Source: Coriobacteriia bacterium | GTDB lineage: Bacteria > Actinomycetota > Coriobacteriia > Anaerosomatales > JAAXUF01 | Length of the DNA: 64,000 nt | Assembly: GCA_013336165.1 (NCBI GenBank) | Contig: JAAXUF010000006.1 | Span: 1-64,000 of the forward strand | Direction of reading: 5' to 3' | Shown here: positions 8,537 through 17,686 of the stretch, in pieces | Layout of the letters: the number at the start of each line of letters is the position of its first letter | Position numbering within the stretch: the first letter of the stretch is position 1 | Translations under genes and position numbers: made by a program | The notes under the pieces: generated by a model | The model's input: the letters and a program-made list of their open reading frames with translations, nothing else | Told to the model about the DNA's origin: nothing | Database searches by the model: none

Positions 8537-9811
8537 CTACGCCGCGCTCTCTTTGGCAGCGCTTGCCCGGGTAAGCTCAGCCGGTTGAACGGCAGAGCCG
8601 CGACGCACCGCATGCCAACCAATGGCGGCCGCCACCAGCCCGCCGATCGCTCCGGCGCCCAGCGACCATCGGGGGCCGGCCGCCTGGGCGAGCCAGCCCA
8701 GCAGCGGTCCGCCGAGAAAGGCCGAACCCACAAACGCGGTGCTCCAAAGGGCCATGACCCGGTTGCGCATCGAGGCGGCGCTCAACATCTGGAGAATTCC
8801 GTTCGACAGGCCCGTGAATCGCGCGGCAAAGATGCCTACGAAGAACATGAGCACCGTTGCAGTCACGAGGTTTGGCGCCAGTCCCACCAACGCGGTGCTG
8901 ACTCCAAAGAGCAAGGACGCAACGGAGAGTCGTCCCAAGCCGTCGCCTCGACGCCCCGCGGTGATGAGCCCGCCAACAGCGGCGCCCACTCCCATGGCGG
9001 CCATCAGGTACGCAAGCCCGAGCGCGCTTGCGTCAAGCGAGAACTTCACGAAAGAAGGCAGCGTCACGCTGAACTCATACGTGAACACGCCCACGATCGC
9101 CGTGATCACCAACGCCGCACGCACGACGGGCACTCGAGCCGCGTACGCGAAACCGCGCCTGACGCCCTTTTCGGTCTCGGCGTGTGTTGCCTCAGCTCTG
9201 TGAAACTCCGATGACCGCATGAGCGCAAGGCAGACGAGCACGGCCACGAACGACATCGCATTAAGGAAGAAGCAGACTGCGAGTCCCGCGCTCGCAATCA
9301 GGACGCCGGCGATCGCCGGGCCGGCGACACGCGCCAGATTGGCGGCGGTTCCGGTGAGCCCTACAGCGCTTACCAGCTCCCTTGGACCGGCAAGTTCGTA
9401 CAGAAACGCCTGCCTCGTGGGGTAGTCCAGCGCGTTCACCATGCCGTGACAGCCCGCCATGGCGAACACCATCCAGACCTGCACGGTGTCGGTCGCCACA
9501 GCCGTGCCGAGCGCGACGGCAAGGACGGCGGCGGCCGTTTGGGTGATGTAGAGCAGGCGGCGTTTGGGGAAGCGATCGGCGAGCACGCCCGCGTACGGAC
9601 CGAGAAGGAGCGTCGGTGCGAACTGGAGTGCAGAGAGTAGTCCAAGCGCCATCGCCGAACCGGTGAGATGCAGCACGAGCCAGGACTGTGCGATGACCTG
9701 CATCCAACCGCCGGTCTGAGAGATTCCCTGTCCGATGAAATAGAGGCGGAAATTCCGCCTCTTGAGTGATGAGAGGGCTTTTCGCCCGAAAGACGCGACC
9801 TGTGCAACCAT
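8537..9811 (-). CDS. MFS transporter, EntS-like exporter family
   Basis: A 424-aa polytopic protein with about 12 membrane segments and the MFS loop signature after helix 2 (GVLADRFPKRRLLY). The N-terminus LKRRNFRLYFIGQGISQTG is typical of the MFS_3 group that includes the enterobactin exporter EntS and many drug exporters. A linker rich in Glu and His separates the two six-helix halves. No siderophore genes are nearby, so the cargo is unknown. The start codon lacks a clear ribosome binding site. Confidence 0.88.
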   Translation of the reverse strand: MVAQVASFGRKALSSLKRRNFRLYFIGQGISQTGGWMQVIAQSWLVLHLTGSAMALGLLSALQFAPTLLLGPYAGVLADRFPKRRLLYITQTAAAVLAVALGTAVATDTVQVWMVFAMAGCHGMVNALDYPTRQAFLYELAGPRELVSAVGLTGTAANLARVAGPAIAGVLIASAGLAVCFFLNAMSFVAVLVCLALMRSSEFHRAEATHAETEKGVRRGFAYAARVPVVRAALVITAIVGVFTYEFSVTLPSFVKFSLDASALGLAYLMAAMGVGAAVGGLITAGRRGDGLGRLSVASLLFGVSTALVGLAPNLVTATVLMFFVGIFAARFTGLSNGILQMLSAASMRNRVMALWSTAFVGSAFLGGPLLGWLAQAAGPRWSLGAGAIGGLVAAAIGWHAVRRGSAVQPAELTRASAAKESAA

Positions 9812-10022
9812 GCGTTTGGTAAGTTCAGTCCCTTCAACGAGAGTAGACGACTCCCTGAAGGTAGCACCGATTACGCCCCTGAAGTGCAGAAACGAGGTTC
9901 CGTCAACGGGAGGTAACCGCAGCGAAAGGTTGTCGATGACCTTTGACGCAACAACTCAGACACTGGCCGCGCCCACTGGGTATCTTCTTGTCCATGAGTT
10001 CTTGGACAGAAGAGAGGGCCTC

Positions 10023-10418
10023 ATGACCGAGAAGACCGTCGCCGAGAAAGGCGGCATCAGACCCGATACCACCATCGCCGTCCTGAACCGGGTTCCGGGC
10101 GTCGTAGAGTCTCTGGGCCTCCCTCTTGGGGCCACATTCGCCGAGCCAACCTCGGCTCAGCTCGTCTTCCTCTTCGTGAGCACACGCGCCGAACTGGAGG
10201 CCGAGATGCCGCCCGCGGTCACCGGGCTCGCGCCCGGTGCCGCGCTCTGGGTCTTCTACCGCAAGGGCTCGAAGGGCGCCGGTCTCGACATGAATCGCGA
10301 TTCGATCTGGGAGATCGCCGAGAAACTGGACATGCGCCCACTGGGACTTGTCGGCATCGATGAGACCTGGTCGGCGTTCCGACTGCGGCCGTCGCAGCCG
10401 AGACCACCGCGCCGATAG
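10023..10418 (+). CDS. DUF3052-family protein
   Basis: A 131-aa cytoplasmic protein. The start MTEKTVAEKGGI is chosen because it matches the way this family begins and has GAGAGGG upstream; a frame running back to 9762 overlaps the divergent transporter. Visible features are a glycine-rich nucleotide-fold-like N-terminal half (RPDTTIAVLNR...LGLPLG), a strand followed by RAELEAEMP, then WVFYRKGSKGAGLDMNRDSIWE and the C-terminal ETWSAFRLRP. The family is common in Actinobacteria and has no known activity. The gene converges with the membrane protein gene ending at 10429. Confidence 0.75.
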   Translation: MTEKTVAEKGGIRPDTTIAVLNRVPGVVESLGLPLGATFAEPTSAQLVFLFVSTRAELEAEMPPAVTGLAPGAALWVFYRKGSKGAGLDMNRDSIWEIAEKLDMRPLGLVGIDETWSAFRLRPSQPRPPRR

Positions 10419-10428
10419 TCGCGCCGGA

Positions 10429-11166
10429 TCAGGGGGCCGACGCGCCGTCGGCAGGCGCGTTTCCGGCGCCCCGTTCCAGCGTTCCGGCAAGCAGGAATCC
10501 CGCGAGCAGGATCGCCGAGGCAAGCATCTCGCCGGGATACAGCCCCGCCGTCGCTCCCGCTCGTGCCGCCCCACCGGCGCCTGCCATCACGATGGTTCCG
10601 ATGGCGATGAGTACGTTTGCCCACATGCGGTTGGCGAACCGCCGCGTTCGGGCGAATCGCCACACGGACACGACCGCGCCACCAAGAAGGAAGAGCGATC
10701 CGAAGATGTTGAACGGCAGTGACATCACGCGCGGAAACGACATGGATGCGCCGAGGGCCTGACCGCCCACCGTGATGCCCGGAACGAGCTTCGAGTAGTC
10801 GAGCTCCGCCGTCTGGGCACCGATCAGGAATATGGCGAAACATGCCAGGAGCAGACCGAGGTAGATGCGCGGGCCGGTGGGCTTCTTGGCCATCAGCTGA
10901 TACGTGCCCAGCCCAAGGAATCCGACGAGCGATGCCGCCAGTACGATGTAGATGCGGTAGACGCTCGGATCCCAGTGCCCGCTCAGTTCCGAGCTCGCTT
11001 CCATGATCGCAGCGACCGCGTACATCAGCAAACCGATCGACCAAGAAAGCTGATGTGCCCTGCGTCGGCGCAGCCACTGCGAGAACACAAGTGCCGAGAA
11101 CACAAAGCCGAGCAGCGCAGTGGCTGCCGGCCACCACCATGCAGACCAGAACTCTTGAACATCCAT
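10429..11166 (-). CDS. Seven-helix membrane protein, unknown
   Basis: A 245-aa protein with about seven hydrophobic segments and a short Ala/Pro-rich cytoplasmic tail. The ATG at 11166 follows AAGGGAAGGG, so the start is well supported. After helix 2 is a basic loop (RRRRAHQLSWSIGL). I recognise no catalytic or cofactor motif. Found alone between convergent and divergent neighbours. No function proposed. Confidence 0.7.
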   Translation of the reverse strand: MDVQEFWSAWWWPAATALLGFVFSALVFSQWLRRRRAHQLSWSIGLLMYAVAAIMEASSELSGHWDPSVYRIYIVLAASLVGFLGLGTYQLMAKKPTGPRIYLGLLLACFAIFLIGAQTAELDYSKLVPGITVGGQALGASMSFPRVMSLPFNIFGSLFLLGGAVVSVWRFARTRRFANRMWANVLIAIGTIVMAGAGGAARAGATAGLYPGEMLASAILLAGFLLAGTLERGAGNAPADGASAP

Positions 11167-11395
11167 ATCTTACCCTTCCCTTGGCGCACGTCTCATTCGC
11201 TATAGCGGCCCATAGACATTCGCGGTGCCACAACCAGCGCAGGCGAGAGGGTATTGTACCTGAACTCTTCGCCTGTTTCTGTCGTCTTACCTTCTAAGTC
11301 GCCGTAAATGTGGAATGCACTGAGTAATGCGAGAAGCAGTCAATTTGTTCCTCGGCGCCAGCGACAACTCGAATACACCAACGAAGGGATCGGCT

Positions 11396-12112
11396 ATGAA
11401 GATATCGCGTGTTGTGACAGGCGGGTTCGCAATGGTTGCCGCGGCTGCGCTACTGATGGGCTGCACCACCAAGGTGATCACCTCGGGGGGCACAGTGCCG
11501 CTCAACACGGTTACTGCGGCCGGCGCCGGCAAAACAGTAGCCGCGCCGGACATGGCCGAGATGTATTTCGGCGTCAGCGTGCGTGCGGACGATGCCGCCA
11601 CGGCACTCAGCCAGGCCTCGGCCAACGCCGAGAAGATCGCCTCAGCCGTGAAAGGTGCAGGCGTCTCCGCTCAAGACATCCAAACCGTGAACGTGAGCGT
11701 CTATCCGCTGCAGACGAGCCTCGGTGGAAACATCACGATCACCGGGTATCAGGCGAGCGTGCAGGTGCGCGCCAAGATCCGCGACATCAAGACCGTAGGC
11801 ACCGTGATCACTGCGGCGAACAAGGCTGGCGCCAATGAGATCGGCGGTCCGAGTTTCACGCTCGCCGATGACTCGAACGTTCGCAACGAGGCGCTCACTC
11901 TGGCCATTGCCGATGCCCGCAAACGCGCCGATGCGATGGCAAAAGCCGTTGGTAAGAGCCTGGGCGAGACCATCAGCGTGAGCGAGTCCGGCGTTTCAGT
12001 GCCCATCTACACCAAGAGCGCCAGCGCAGACTTGGCTGGGGCCACTGTGCCGATAGAGCCTGGTCAGCTCAATGTGACCGCAAGTGTGACGGTCGTCTTC
12101 GAACTCAAGTAG
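11396..12112 (+). CDS. SIMPL-domain (DUF541) lipoprotein
   Basis: A 238-aa secreted lipoprotein: signal peptide with lipobox (ALLMGC, Cys about residue 23), then the SIMPL/DUF541 domain. Recognisable parts are an early strand-loop (MAEMYFGVSVRADDAATALSQ), the central VQTVNVSVYPLQ-like segment (here IQTVNVSVYPLQ) and the second half with ARKRADAMAKAVGKSLGETISVSE. These proteins (e.g. BP26, YggE) form periplasmic or surface oligomers and have been tied to oxidative stress tolerance. The start ATG lies seven nucleotides after AAGGGA. A 229-nt leader without features separates it from the divergent gene. Confidence 0.88.
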   Translation: MKISRVVTGGFAMVAAAALLMGCTTKVITSGGTVPLNTVTAAGAGKTVAAPDMAEMYFGVSVRADDAATALSQASANAEKIASAVKGAGVSAQDIQTVNVSVYPLQTSLGGNITITGYQASVQVRAKIRDIKTVGTVITAANKAGANEIGGPSFTLADDSNVRNEALTLAIADARKRADAMAKAVGKSLGETISVSESGVSVPIYTKSASADLAGATVPIEPGQLNVTASVTVVFELK

Positions 12113-12133
12113 TGCCGGACGCACCACTGGAGG

Positions 12134-12364
12134 TCAATCCCGCGTCCAGAACCTCGAGTTCAGGTACAACTCCTCGACCTTCTTGCGAGCCCAAGGGGTC
12201 TTGCGCAGGAAGTTCAACACGGAGCCGATAGTCGGGTCGCTCTTCAGGCAGTTGATCCGGATGCGTTTTGCCAAGCCGTCCCAGCCATATTTGTTGACCA
12301 GCTTCGTAAGCATGATCTCAAGAGTGATGCCATGGAGCGGATCGTTCTGGTGTGAATCGGCCAT
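12134..12364 (-). CDS. VF530-family (DUF2132) DNA-binding-like protein
   Basis: A 76-aa protein matching the compact DUF2132/VF530 family throughout: NDPLHGITLEIMLTKLV, GWDGLAKRI, INCFxxxPSI-like (here INCLKSDPTIGSVLNFLRKTPWAR) and KVEELYL. Family members fold as a small helical protein proposed to bind DNA; the role is unknown. The start is the ATG two nucleotides beyond the stop of the upstream DUF488 gene, suggesting translational coupling. Confidence 0.85.
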   Translation of the reverse strand: MADSHQNDPLHGITLEIMLTKLVNKYGWDGLAKRIRINCLKSDPTIGSVLNFLRKTPWARKKVEELYLNSRFWTRD

Positions 12365-12366
12365 GA

Positions 12367-12720
12367 TTAGTCGCAAGCTGCACGAAGGTATTGTGCAAGG
12401 GTCTCATGGATGTCCCAGAGCCCCTCGACCGGGACCCTTAGAATCGTCACGTCGCCATACTCTCTGTGGAGTTTGCGGACCTTCGCCACCGCCGATTCGT
12501 TGTGCGCAAGCTCAAGAAGGTACCTTTCCCGAAAGCCTTCCGGCTTCCGAGGATTGCGCTGCATCCAGCCTTGGAGATTGCGGCTCGGATAGAGCGATTT
12601 CATCCAGTCGGCCCCTCCCGCCTTGCCTTTCGGCAGGCCGCGAGGCCACTCGGGTTCAATCAGGATCCGATAGCCGTCATCCGGTCGCTTTGGGTCAAGT
12701 GCGGACTTGGTGCGTATCAC
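12367..12720 (-). CDS. DUF488 / YeaO-family protein
   Basis: A 117-aa protein of the DUF488 family: RTKSALDPKRPDDGYRILI, then EPEWPRGL (family WPRG motif), WMKSLYPSRNL, and a C-terminal half with RERYLLEL and the strand VTILRVP. The start is taken as GTG at 12720 because it gives the family's normal length; the longer frame would run into the neighbouring phosphoesterase. A GAGAAGAGG stretch lies 9 nt upstream. The function of the family is not established. It forms a tight pair with the VF530-like gene. Confidence 0.8.
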   Translation of the reverse strand: MIRTKSALDPKRPDDGYRILIEPEWPRGLPKGKAGGADWMKSLYPSRNLQGWMQRNPRKPEGFRERYLLELAHNESAVAKVRKLHREYGDVTILRVPVEGLWDIHETLAQYLRAACD

Positions 12721-12785
12721 TGCAGGAAGCCTCTTCTCCGAGAAATGGGTATTGCTTGCACTGACACGCCTTAAGCCTGCGGCTT

Positions 12786-14156
12786 CTACCGTGCACCCAA
12801 GCTCAAGGTCACAGTGTTGTCTGCCGGAGACAGATCGTGCCACAGCCCTTCAATGACGTAGCGCTCCTGAGAGTAGATGATCTTACCCCACAAACTGAGC
12901 TTGCCCGAGTCGAACGCCGGCATGGCTTCGGTCTTCTCGTCGCCGTTGTAGTGAGCCATGAACGCGGACGCAACGTAGTCGGCGATGTAGCTCGAGTCCG
13001 CCTCCGAAACACGATACCCCCGAAGCACGCTCACTGCCTCCGTCATGATGGTCTTGCGAACAAAGGCCGCGGCCTCGGCGGTGAAGTCGGTCCCGGGCTT
13101 GAGGCGAGCAACCATGTCCGTCGATACGATCTCAACCGTGCCTTTGCTGATGGCGCAGTACCTGACAGGGCAAGGCGCCGTCGCCAACGAGCCCGTTTCG
13201 ACATCATAGATGAAACCGCTGTCGCCATAGTCGGCTCGCGCGATGTCTTGGGCGTGGTAGTGCCCGGTGAACACAAGTCGCACACCATACGACGCGAGCA
13301 GCTTGCCGACATAGGGGTAATCCTCCACCAGATAATCCGGATGGAGCTTGCCCTGGCCCTTCCAGTGCTCAACGACCCCGTGATGCATCATGCACACGAC
13401 TGTCTTGCCGCTCGCCTGCGCCTTGCCGAGGACATCCTCTATCCACTTCTCCTGCGCCTGCGTGAGCTTCCCGCCGACAACCGGCTCTTCGCCCGGCTTG
13501 TTCTCATTCGACCGCGTTGCGTCAATCGCCAGCAGCCACAATCCTTCAACCGGCTCCGCAACGTAGCTAAGCGAACTCGGGTCCTTGTACAGCGCATCTC
13601 CATAGCCATAGTCCTTGTAGATCTCTGCGAATTCCCCGCGCGATACACTCGCCACCGAGATGCTCTTATCGCCTTCGAATTTGAAGGCATCCGGATTGTT
13701 GATGTCGTGATTGCCCGGTACCACGTAGACGGCTATGCCCTTCTCGGTGAGCCGAGAAAGCTGCCAAGAAACCGCCGTGTGGTTAACGAGCTCGCCATCC
13801 TTGGTCAGGTCACCCGTTATGAGCACGAACTCGACGTCTTTCGTGAGGATGTCGTCGATTGCGAGACTCAGAAGAGAGGCCGTCTCCCTAAGAAGCTTCC
13901 TGTCCGAGCCGAGAACCTCCTCGAAGGCTGATCCCGTTGTGCCAAGGGAGTCGTCGTAGTAGTGGAGGTCGCTGATCACTGCGAACTTCGAATCCGGGTA
14001 GGAGACCAGATCTTTGACCGGAGCTGTATTGAACGTGTACTGAAGTTTTGGCCTGCTATCAAGATAGCTGGATATGGCCGTGTATCCCACTCCGGCCACG
14101 ATCAGCACCGCCACGATGATGAGTGCGATACTCCGAAAACGGAGCTTCTTCTTCAT
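12786..14156 (-). CDS. Membrane-anchored metallophosphoesterase
   Basis: A 456-aa protein with an N-terminal membrane anchor (residues about 8-30) and a calcineurin-like phosphoesterase domain facing outward. Metal-site motifs are ordered as expected: SDLHYYD (D-x-H), GDLTKDGE (GD), PGNHDINN (GNHD), MMHHG and a final GHYHAQD (GHxH). These enzymes hydrolyse phosphomono- or diesters using two metal ions. A C-terminal helical extension of about 130 aa is not part of the core domain. The start is the ATG behind GGAGG; an upstream extension is not credible. It is the last gene of the leftward Mo/flavoprotein neighbourhood but spacing (154 nt) argues for its own promoter. Confidence 0.88.
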   Translation of the reverse strand: MKKKLRFRSIALIIVAVLIVAGVGYTAISSYLDSRPKLQYTFNTAPVKDLVSYPDSKFAVISDLHYYDDSLGTTGSAFEEVLGSDRKLLRETASLLSLAIDDILTKDVEFVLITGDLTKDGELVNHTAVSWQLSRLTEKGIAVYVVPGNHDINNPDAFKFEGDKSISVASVSRGEFAEIYKDYGYGDALYKDPSSLSYVAEPVEGLWLLAIDATRSNENKPGEEPVVGGKLTQAQEKWIEDVLGKAQASGKTVVCMMHHGVVEHWKGQGKLHPDYLVEDYPYVGKLLASYGVRLVFTGHYHAQDIARADYGDSGFIYDVETGSLATAPCPVRYCAISKGTVEIVSTDMVARLKPGTDFTAEAAAFVRKTIMTEAVSVLRGYRVSEADSSYIADYVASAFMAHYNGDEKTEAMPAFDSGKLSLWGKIIYSQERYVIEGLWHDLSPADNTVTLSLGAR

Positions 14157-14310
14157 GCCGCCTCCACGGATCCTGGACCGACTGCTGATCATGTGATGCA
14201 GTATGCCATTTCCTGCGGCCGGACAGGTGGAGGTGACGAACGCAGACATGTTAACTGAGGGTTCCAGACCTCCCCACAGGCGCTGGTCGGCCAAGTGTCC
14301 TTCAAGTCAG

Positions 14311-15993
14311 TTACTTGCCGTAGGAGGCCTTCACGTCACTCCACTTTGCGGGCTTTGCGGGGGTGAAATTCCCCTTCATCGCATGGATCGTGGCATATCG
14401 GCCCGATGTCTGGCATGAGCCAATAGACATCCCGCCCTGATAGAGGGGCCAGTCAATCCCTCCGGTGAGATCTCCGGCACCCCAGCCGACAGAGTACAGA
14501 CCGGGGATGGCCTTCTTGGTGGCAATATCGACCACTTGGTAGTTCTTGTCGACAACAGTGCCGCCGCACGTCGCGGTGATCCTCACCCACTGACGGATGC
14601 CCCAGAACGGAGGCGTCTTGATGGGGACCAAGTACTTCTTCTGCTTGCCGAAGTCCTCGTCGAATCCGGTCTCACAGAGTTCGTTGTAGCGCTGCACGCT
14701 GGCCTTGAGAGCTTCCGCGGGGATCTTGAGTTTCGTTGCCAGTTCGTCGAGGGTGTTGGCCACATGCGTGTCGATGAGTTTGGGTTTCACGCCGACGGGG
14801 CTGGCAACAGCACCCGGGATGTAGTTCTGCATGGCCGCGATGCTCGTTGGCGGAGGGCCCCACCCGACGGCGGTCTTGGTGTAGTCATTGTCAAAGATGC
14901 GGCAGAACCTTCCCTTGTCCTCGCCCGGCCCATAGCGAAGCGGGAGGTTCCAGTTGATCATCGGGATCTCTTCATTCATGAAGCGCACGCCGTCTTGGTT
15001 CACCGCCATGAAGGGAAGAGACGTCATCGTCATCGGGGCCGCATCCATGTCGTGCATCTGCTTGGTGTGGGGGACGGGGACAATTCCCCCACCGACCCCG
15101 GCCGCCAACAGGATGCCGTCTCCCGTCTTGTTGAACTGCTTGGGTGCGAACAATGCGAGATCGGGTGAGTAGCGCTCGACCAGGCTCTTGTTGTTCTGGT
15201 AGTCACCGGTGGCCAGAATCACGGCCTTCTTCGCGTTGAACTTGATGTAGGCGCCGCTCGCGTTCTTGCCGATGACGGCGCTGACTCTGTCGCCTGTCTT
15301 GACCAGTTGCACTGCCGGAGTGCTGTAGAACATCTCAGCGCCCAGTTTCTTGGCGTATTCCGCCATCGCAAGAACAAGGTGCCAGACGCTCTCCGGCTTG
15401 GTTCCCCAGGTGTGCATGGCCGTTGTCACATAGCTGCCGTCCGCGGTTTCTTTCTTTGCGAGAACCGTGCTCCCCTTGACCGGAGGATACCCCGCAGCCG
15501 CGCTCTGCAAGTCCATCCAAGCCAAGGTCTCACCCGAGTGCCGTGCCCAGAACTCCGCCAAGCCAAGGTTGCACCGATATGAACACGCCTCCCGGTATCC
15601 TTGGATCCACCTCAGGATTCCCAGCTCCGTGCTCTCTTCCAGAATGAGCCCCGCGCCAGCGTTGCCTTGCGCACCCGCCACGGACTCCCTCTGAAGGCAG
15701 GCAACCTTCGCGCCTTCCTCCAGCGCGGTCAGGACCGCCGGCATGCCGGAGGTCCCGGCTCCCACCACAACGATGTCATACGTCTTCTCTTCGGCGAACG
15801 TCGTGATTGGCTTGAGTATCACGGGGGAGTTCGCGTAGTCCTCGGCAGTGAAACCCTTCGGATACGTGACGGTCTCCGCGGCGGGAGTGGCGGATTGCGC
15901 ACAGCCGGCCGAATCGATCGTCAATCCAGTTGCAGCAGCCTCGGCAGTTCGAAGGGCGTCTTTCACAAGGTCACTGCCAATGTCCTGGCTCAT
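14311..15993 (-). CDS. FAD-dependent fumarate-reductase-like oxidoreductase without an export signal
   Basis: A 560-aa flavoprotein of the FAD_binding_2 / fumarate reductase flavoprotein superfamily, which reduces activated C=C bonds or similar substrates. The dinucleotide motif is VVVGAGTSGMPA at about residue 75; AVILATGDYQNN and the C-terminal GLYSVGWGAGDLTGG FAD-binding segment are clear. Unlike the relative at 52811-54490, the N-terminus has no twin-arginine or lipobox; it is an Ala-rich, mildly acidic segment, so the enzyme is expected in the cytoplasm. It follows an OFA-type MFS gene with 49 nt spacing, which suggests the carrier supplies its substrate or removes its product. Substrate unknown. 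Confidence 0.88.
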   Translation of the reverse strand: MSQDIGSDLVKDALRTAEAAATGLTIDSAGCAQSATPAAETVTYPKGFTAEDYANSPVILKPITTFAEEKTYDIVVVGAGTSGMPAVLTALEEGAKVACLQRESVAGAQGNAGAGLILEESTELGILRWIQGYREACSYRCNLGLAEFWARHSGETLAWMDLQSAAAGYPPVKGSTVLAKKETADGSYVTTAMHTWGTKPESVWHLVLAMAEYAKKLGAEMFYSTPAVQLVKTGDRVSAVIGKNASGAYIKFNAKKAVILATGDYQNNKSLVERYSPDLALFAPKQFNKTGDGILLAAGVGGGIVPVPHTKQMHDMDAAPMTMTSLPFMAVNQDGVRFMNEEIPMINWNLPLRYGPGEDKGRFCRIFDNDYTKTAVGWGPPPTSIAAMQNYIPGAVASPVGVKPKLIDTHVANTLDELATKLKIPAEALKASVQRYNELCETGFDEDFGKQKKYLVPIKTPPFWGIRQWVRITATCGGTVVDKNYQVVDIATKKAIPGLYSVGWGAGDLTGGIDWPLYQGGMSIGSCQTSGRYATIHAMKGNFTPAKPAKWSDVKASYGK

Positions 15994-16042
15994 CCATCTC
16001 GTCCCTTCACCGCAGTCCAGAAGTGATGCATCTCCGTATTGT

Positions 16043-17356
16043 TCAGTCCATGGGGAATATGGCTTCGTCTGTTGGCGGACACTCCCTCGGCATGTTCGTT
16101 TTCCTCAAGTTTGGAAGTGCGAACGCGGCAACCGCGGCGAGGGCAATAGCCACTCCTTCAAACACATAGACTGAAGAGAACACGCCGGTGGCATCAACTA
16201 GCAGGCCTGCGATCACTGGGCCCAAGAAGCGTCCAAACAACCCCACGCTTGATATGAACCCGTTGGCTGTCCCCCTGATGTCTTGAGGGTAGTAGTCTGA
16301 GAACAGACTCAGCACAACCGGCATGGTGCCTTGGCCAAGGTTCATGACGAACACAATGGCAAGGATTGCCGGCAATGAATGCGTTGCCCAGACAAAAGGA
16401 TACACGAGCGCAAATACCGCCCACCACAGACATGCCAGGGCCATAGCGTTCTTTCTTTCCATCCTGTCACACAATGGCCCCCAGAAGAACATGCCGATGG
16501 TGGTTGCGATGGAGCCTACGGTGACCGCAATACCACCTTCGAGAGCAGTGAATCCGCCCCTGACTACCGTCAGGGCAGTGAACGTGGTATCTATCATGAA
16601 TGCAAGTTGATACAGGTCGAAAGCGATGATCAGTTTCCAAGTAATCATTTGCTTCATTACTACGACATACTTGTTTCTTTTATCGCTCTTTCCTTTAGCA
16701 ACTTTCGCTTCTTCTATTACACGGTCTTCATCAGTAGCCCCCACCCGAAGAAGGCCTTTGTCTGATGGTTTGTTTCTGACTATCGCATAGAGACATAGTG
16801 AGAACGCTAGGGCAACACAACCGAGAATCAAGAAGCAAGTACGCCATCCGTACCTTCCGGTCATTAGCGGAATCACAATACCGATTGACATACCGGCAAT
16901 AGAGCCGCCAACGGTAACAACGGTCATGGCTTTGCCACGCTTGCTCGCGACGAACCAGGCACCAATGAGCTTAGGCATGGTAGCCGTGTAGATACCGGCT
17001 ACACCGAAACCGGCAACTGCATAGCACAACATCGCAGTAGTCAGGCTATTTGCCACGGCGCCGAACAAGATCAGTCCCAGTGAGGCGACTGCGCTAGCGA
17101 TAGTCACTGTCAGACGCGGACCGACCTTGTCGGCCAGAGAACCCCACACGAAGGATGTACCGGCGTAGAAGAGTCCATAGACCGACACGATCATTCCGGC
17201 TTGACCGGTAGTGATCTGCAAAGCCGGAATTACCACACTGAGATTGATAGGAAGAGCTTGCAGTGCGATGACTAAGATGATCTGAGTAAGAAACCCTCCG
17301 CCGGCTATCCACCAACCGTAGTGCATCCTTTGACGTCGCATCGCAGCATTAATCAC
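16043..17356 (-). CDS. MFS transporter, oxalate/formate antiporter (OFA)-like
   Basis: A 437-aa carrier with 12 predicted membrane helices, a central hydrophilic loop rich in Lys/Glu, and motifs of the OFA/monocarboxylate group (HYGWWIAGGGFLTQ at the start, GSLADKVGPR after helix 2, PKLIGAWFVASKRGKAM before helix 5). The family moves small carboxylates. The start is GTG at 17356 with AGGT nine nucleotides upstream. The downstream flavoprotein gene is 49 nt away on the same strand. Likely cargo is the organic acid or aromatic acid handled by the neighbouring reductases; this is inferred from context. Confidence 0.88.
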   Translation of the reverse strand: MINAAMRRQRMHYGWWIAGGGFLTQIILVIALQALPINLSVVIPALQITTGQAGMIVSVYGLFYAGTSFVWGSLADKVGPRLTVTIASAVASLGLILFGAVANSLTTAMLCYAVAGFGVAGIYTATMPKLIGAWFVASKRGKAMTVVTVGGSIAGMSIGIVIPLMTGRYGWRTCFLILGCVALAFSLCLYAIVRNKPSDKGLLRVGATDEDRVIEEAKVAKGKSDKRNKYVVVMKQMITWKLIIAFDLYQLAFMIDTTFTALTVVRGGFTALEGGIAVTVGSIATTIGMFFWGPLCDRMERKNAMALACLWWAVFALVYPFVWATHSLPAILAIVFVMNLGQGTMPVVLSLFSDYYPQDIRGTANGFISSVGLFGRFLGPVIAGLLVDATGVFSSVYVFEGVAIALAAVAAFALPNLRKTNMPRECPPTDEAIFPMD

Positions 17357-17686
17357 ATTAATCTACCTGCACTCTCGGCACTCTCGTTGTGTTGTGAAGT
17401 GAGTGGTATTGCGCGCCCGTCGAAGCCAGGGCAGTTGCAGAGAACATCAGGTGATAGGTCGGCTCTCAAGCGCTGCAGCAGCCCTCATCCTCAGATCGGG
17501 AGTTGGCCCCCGTGCGACAACACGACCGGCTATTCTTTCCATCCCAATGCCATTCTTGAAGATGCATCCTCGTCTTCGGCTTTCGCCACTGACTTTGATG
17601 ATTCGGCAGCTGAAACTTCGGTGCCCCCTCACACCTCTCCACCGCCCGACGCGGAGAGGTGCGAAGAGGCTGCCGTGTTAGAACCG
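17357..17686 (-). promoter_or_regulatory. Intergenic region between the two MFS genes
   Basis: 330 nt with no credible gene. It contains a 9-bp inverted repeat, CACCTCTCC (17632-17640) with GGAGAGGTG (17653-17661), 26 nt past the stop of the upstream MFS gene; this may be a terminator or processing hairpin, but there is no T-tract. The rest should hold the promoter of the downstream MFS-flavoprotein pair. Confidence 0.4.

Noticed and set aside
12837-13931. 364-codon plus-strand frame over the phosphoesterase gene
   Set aside because: Antisense to a gene with complete metal-binding motifs; no domain.
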